Shown: piece by piece, positions 6,940-9,130 of the stretch
Numbering within the stretch: the stretch's first letter is position 1
Layout: the number at the start of each line of letters is the position of its first letter
Assembly (NCBI GenBank): GCA_041484845.1
Contig: JBGPIK010000278.1
Coordinates: 1 to 9,130 of the forward strand
Direction of reading: 5' to 3'
DNA: 9,130 nt
DNA from: JBGPIK01 sp041484845
GTDB lineage: Bacteria; Desulfobacterota; Binatia; UBA9968
Notes under the pieces: model-generated
Databases searched by the model: none
What the model saw: the letters and a program-made list of their open reading frames with translations, nothing else
Told to the model about the DNA's origin: nothing
Translations under genes and position numbers: made by a program

Positions 6940-8874
6940 ATGCCTTATATCATCGGCACCGCCGGCCACATCGACCACGGCAAAACCAGCTTGATCAAAG
7001 CCCTGACCGGACAAGATACGGATCGCCTGAAGGAAGAAAAAGAGCGCGGTATCTCCATTGACCTGGGTTTTGCTCACCTGGATCTTCCGGATGGAACGTC
7101 GGCGGGCGTCGTCGACGTGCCCGGCCACGAGCGTTTTATCAAAAATATGCTGGCCGGCGCCCACGGCATGGATCTCGTGCTCTTTACCGTGGCCGCGGAC
7201 GACGGCGTAATGCCGCAGACCGAGGAGCATTTTGATATTGTCCATCTGCTCGGCGTCAAGATGGCCCTTTTCGTCATCACCAAGTCCGATTTGGTGCCGC
7301 CCGCGAAAATTCACGATGTCGAGGAAGAAATCAAAATTCTTACCGTCGGCACTGCCTTGGAAGACGCTCCGATCGTCGCCGTCTCAACGGTGACCGGCGC
7401 CGGCATCCCCGAGCTACAGGCGCTCATTTCTCGAACCTTGAAAAGCGGCGCAAAGGCGGCGCCGGCGGGTTATTTCCGTTTGCCCGTGGACCGCGTTTTC
7501 GTTCTCCAAGGGCATGGTGTCGTCGTCACCGGAACCGCGTTAGGCGGAACCATCCGCACCGGCGAGCACGTGCGCTGTTTACCGGGTGACCAGATGTTTC
7601 GCGTGCGCAGTCTGCAAGTGCACGGCCACGCAGTGGACACTGCAGGATGGGGACAGCGCGTGGCGGTCAATCTAAGCGGCGTTGATCGCGCCGCGCTTAC
7701 TCGCGGCGACGTCATTTGCGCCGAGAAACTCACTTTCACCTCGGAGCGATTCGACGCGCGCTTGGAAGTGCGGCCGGGCGCCGCCAAAGGGATCAAGAAT
7801 CATCAACGGGTCCGCATTCACATCGGCGCGGCCGAGCGCCTGGGGAAAATCATCTTGCTCGGAACAAAGAATAAACTCGATCCGAAGGAACGCGCTTTTT
7901 GTCAAATTACAACGACAGAGCCGCTGCTCGTTCTGCGCGGGGACCATTTCATCGTCAGAGATGAAACGGCAAGCCGCACGCTGGGCGGCGGCGTGATTAT
8001 TCATCCCTGGGCCAGGCCGCACAAAAAGCGGGAGGCCGATTTGCCGGATCGGTTGGAGCGGCTCTGCACCGGCGACACGGCGCAGCTGACCGAAAGTTTT
8101 TTAAATGAAAGTGAGGCCTGCGCGCTGCCGATCGCGCCCGTCTATCAATTTCTGAATATTCAAGAAGATGAGGCGCTGGCGCGTATCGGTCAGCTGAAAG
8201 AATTGCACGCATTCAACGCCGAGGGAGAAACGGTCTACACAACCGAATTCAAATGGCAGCGGCTCAAGGATAGCCTTCTTCGGGCGCTCAAAGATTTTCA
8301 TGCGAGCCATACGTTGGTTCCAGGAATGGATATGGAAGAACTACGCGGCAAGCTGCCCTTCCAGCTTTCGCCCAAACTTTTTCGCGTCATGGTGGATACC
8401 CTCATCACTGAAAAGAGTATTGCCAAGGAAGACAACCTGCTGCGACTGGCGCAACACCGCGTGCAACTCGGAGGTCAAGAAAAATCCCTGATGGAGCGCA
8501 TCAAGCAAATTCTCAACGCGCAACCGATGTCGCCGCCCGAGTTGAAAGAGATGGAGAAACAACTTGGGGTGAATCGTGCCAAATTATCCGAGGTGATCCG
8601 CCTGATGGAACGGGAAAGATCAATCGTTCGGGTCGCAACGGAACTTTATTTTCCTTCTTCATCTGTGGAAAAAGTTAAAACCTTACTCTGTAAGTCGCTT
8701 GCGGAAAAGGGCGAAATCAGCGCTGCCACGTTTCGCGACCTTCTCGGCTCGAGCCGCAAATATACCATCGCTCTCTTGGAATATTTCGACCGCGAAGGGG
8801 TAACGCTCAGGATCGGGGATATCCGACGACTGAAAGCGCCGCTATCGGCGGAAAAGTCGCGAACCGCGCATTGA
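6940..8874 (+). CDS. selB: Selenocysteine-specific translation elongation factor SelB
   Basis: SelB is a GTPase that carries Sec-tRNA(Sec) to the ribosome and binds the SECIS hairpin of selenoprotein mRNAs. The 644-residue product is close to the usual 610-640. The G domain shows G1 GHIDHGKT (9-16), switch I RGISIDLGF (36-44), G3 DVPGHE (59-64) and G4 TKSD (114-117, the SelB-typical TKxD form). EF-Tu-like beta-barrel domains follow (about 175-370, including GHGVVVTGT). The C-terminal third contains the winged-helix repeats that bind SECIS RNA, ending with FRDLLGSSRKYTIALLEYFD and RIGDIRRL (624-631), the conserved last wing. All functional parts look intact. The ATG at 6940 directly starts the conserved MPYIIGTAGHIDHGKT block, and the selD start follows 35 bases after the stop. 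Confidence 0.97.
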   Translation: MPYIIGTAGHIDHGKTSLIKALTGQDTDRLKEEKERGISIDLGFAHLDLPDGTSAGVVDVPGHERFIKNMLAGAHGMDLVLFTVAADDGVMPQTEEHFDIVHLLGVKMALFVITKSDLVPPAKIHDVEEEIKILTVGTALEDAPIVAVSTVTGAGIPELQALISRTLKSGAKAAPAGYFRLPVDRVFVLQGHGVVVTGTALGGTIRTGEHVRCLPGDQMFRVRSLQVHGHAVDTAGWGQRVAVNLSGVDRAALTRGDVICAEKLTFTSERFDARLEVRPGAAKGIKNHQRVRIHIGAAERLGKIILLGTKNKLDPKERAFCQITTTEPLLVLRGDHFIVRDETASRTLGGGVIIHPWARPHKKREADLPDRLERLCTGDTAQLTESFLNESEACALPIAPVYQFLNIQEDEALARIGQLKELHAFNAEGETVYTTEFKWQRLKDSLLRALKDFHASHTLVPGMDMEELRGKLPFQLSPKLFRVMVDTLITEKSIAKEDNLLRLAQHRVQLGGQEKSLMERIKQILNAQPMSPPELKEMEKQLGVNRAKLSEVIRLMERERSIVRVATELYFPSSSVEKVKTLLCKSLAEKGEISAATFRDLLGSSRKYTIALLEYFDREGVTLRIGDIRRLKAPLSAEKSRTAH

Positions 8875-8909
8875 AATAGGTCTTTGTAGGATCTACAGTA
8901 AGTCAATCT

Positions 8910-9130
8910 ATGATGATGCTGGGAAAGAAGAAAGCCGTTCGCCTTACGCAAGAGGTCAAGGCCGCGGGTTGAGCCGCCAAGCTCGGCCCCGCCGATCTCG
9001 CGCAAGTTTTGCGCGGCTTACCGAAGTTTAATAACCCCGATATGCTCGTAGGGACTGAAACCGGCGACGACGCGGGGGTGTTTCGTCTGCGCCCCGACCT
9101 CGCCATTGTCAATACCGTCGATTTCTTCAC
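8910..9130 (+). CDS. selD: Selenophosphate synthetase SelD, selenocysteine-containing, 3' end outside window
   Basis: SelD makes selenophosphate from selenide and ATP, the selenium donor for SelA. The frame from ATG 8910 reads MMMLGKKKAVRLTQEVKAAG, then TGA at 8970-8972, then AAKLGPADLAQVLRGLP, VGTETGDDAGVF and VNTVDFFT at the edge. VRLTQ aligns with the IRLTQ start of E. coli SelD and the TGA with its catalytic Cys17; the essential Lys (E. coli Lys20) is present as AAK. Cys19 is replaced by Ala. The metal/nucleotide-binding Asp residues of GDDAGV and TVDFF are visible. SelD proteins with Sec at this place are well established, so TGA is read as Sec (residue 21) rather than stop. The first three codons are all ATG, so the start may be 8910, 8913 or 8916. 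No strong ribosome binding site is seen. Standard gene finding would miss this N-terminus. Confidence 0.93.
8999..9015 (+). promoter_or_regulatory. Candidate bacterial SECIS hairpin of selD
   Basis: A perfect 7-bp stem (CGCGCAA at 8999-9005, TTGCGCG at 9009-9015) is capped by the loop GTT. The loop lies 33 bases after the Sec TGA. The general bacterial SECIS model asks for a hairpin inside the coding region with the apical loop roughly 16-37 bases from the TGA and a G among the first two loop bases; this one meets both. A nearer 5-bp hairpin at 8983-8995 (TCGGC-CCC-GCCGA) has no G in its loop and fits less well. Confidence 0.6.

Noticed and set aside
8875..8909. tRNA-Sec gene (selC) beside the sel genes
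   Set aside because: The gaps inside the operon are only about 35 bases, and I found no T-loop GGTTCGA or TCA anticodon context elsewhere in the noncoding parts.
8970..8972. TGA as a true stop making selD a pseudogene
   Set aside because: The position matches the catalytic Cys/Sec site, coding similarity continues in frame, and selA and selB are adjacent and intact.

Overview
The window reads as a piece of chromosome from an uncultivated, moderately GC-rich bacterium that makes selenoproteins. Gene content (DUF3891, DUF1989, an orphan ThDP enzyme, the sel genes, a multicopy transposase-like family and intergenic palindromic repeats) resembles environmental deltaproteobacterial, Binatota or Rokubacteria-type genomes. 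That placement is an impression from memory and weak.

Layout. Positions 1-658 (+) hold the 3' part of a DUF3891 gene that enters from the left edge. Convergent to it, on the minus strand, lie a DUF1989 gene (677-1315) and further upstream a thiamine-diphosphate enzyme (1642-3363). The 1349-1641 gap between them carries three perfect hairpins, two of which look like a dispersed palindromic repeat. From 3364 to about 5485 is a patch of mobile-element debris: a heptad repeat, a GC-rich hairpin, the 3' end of a group II intron (domain V plus a frameshifted maturase remnant), and, fused directly to its broken 5' end, a transposase-like gene that has lost its own 3' end.

From 5486 to the right edge is a selenocysteine operon on the plus strand: selA (makes Sec-tRNA), selB (Sec-specific elongation factor) and the start of selD (selenophosphate synthetase). 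The selD frame contains an in-frame TGA at 8970-8972 exactly where the catalytic Cys of SelD sits, so SelD is itself predicted to be a selenoprotein; a conventional gene caller would miss its N-terminus. A 7-bp hairpin with a GTT loop 33 nt after the TGA is a good candidate for the bacterial SECIS element. SelD supplies selenophosphate to SelA, SelA charges tRNA-Sec, and SelB delivers it at the TGA, so the operon needs its own product to make its third gene. No tRNA-Sec gene was found in the window.

The selA-selB spacer and the leader of the ThDP gene both carry short degenerate 7-bp tandem repeats of similar sequence, which is unexplained.
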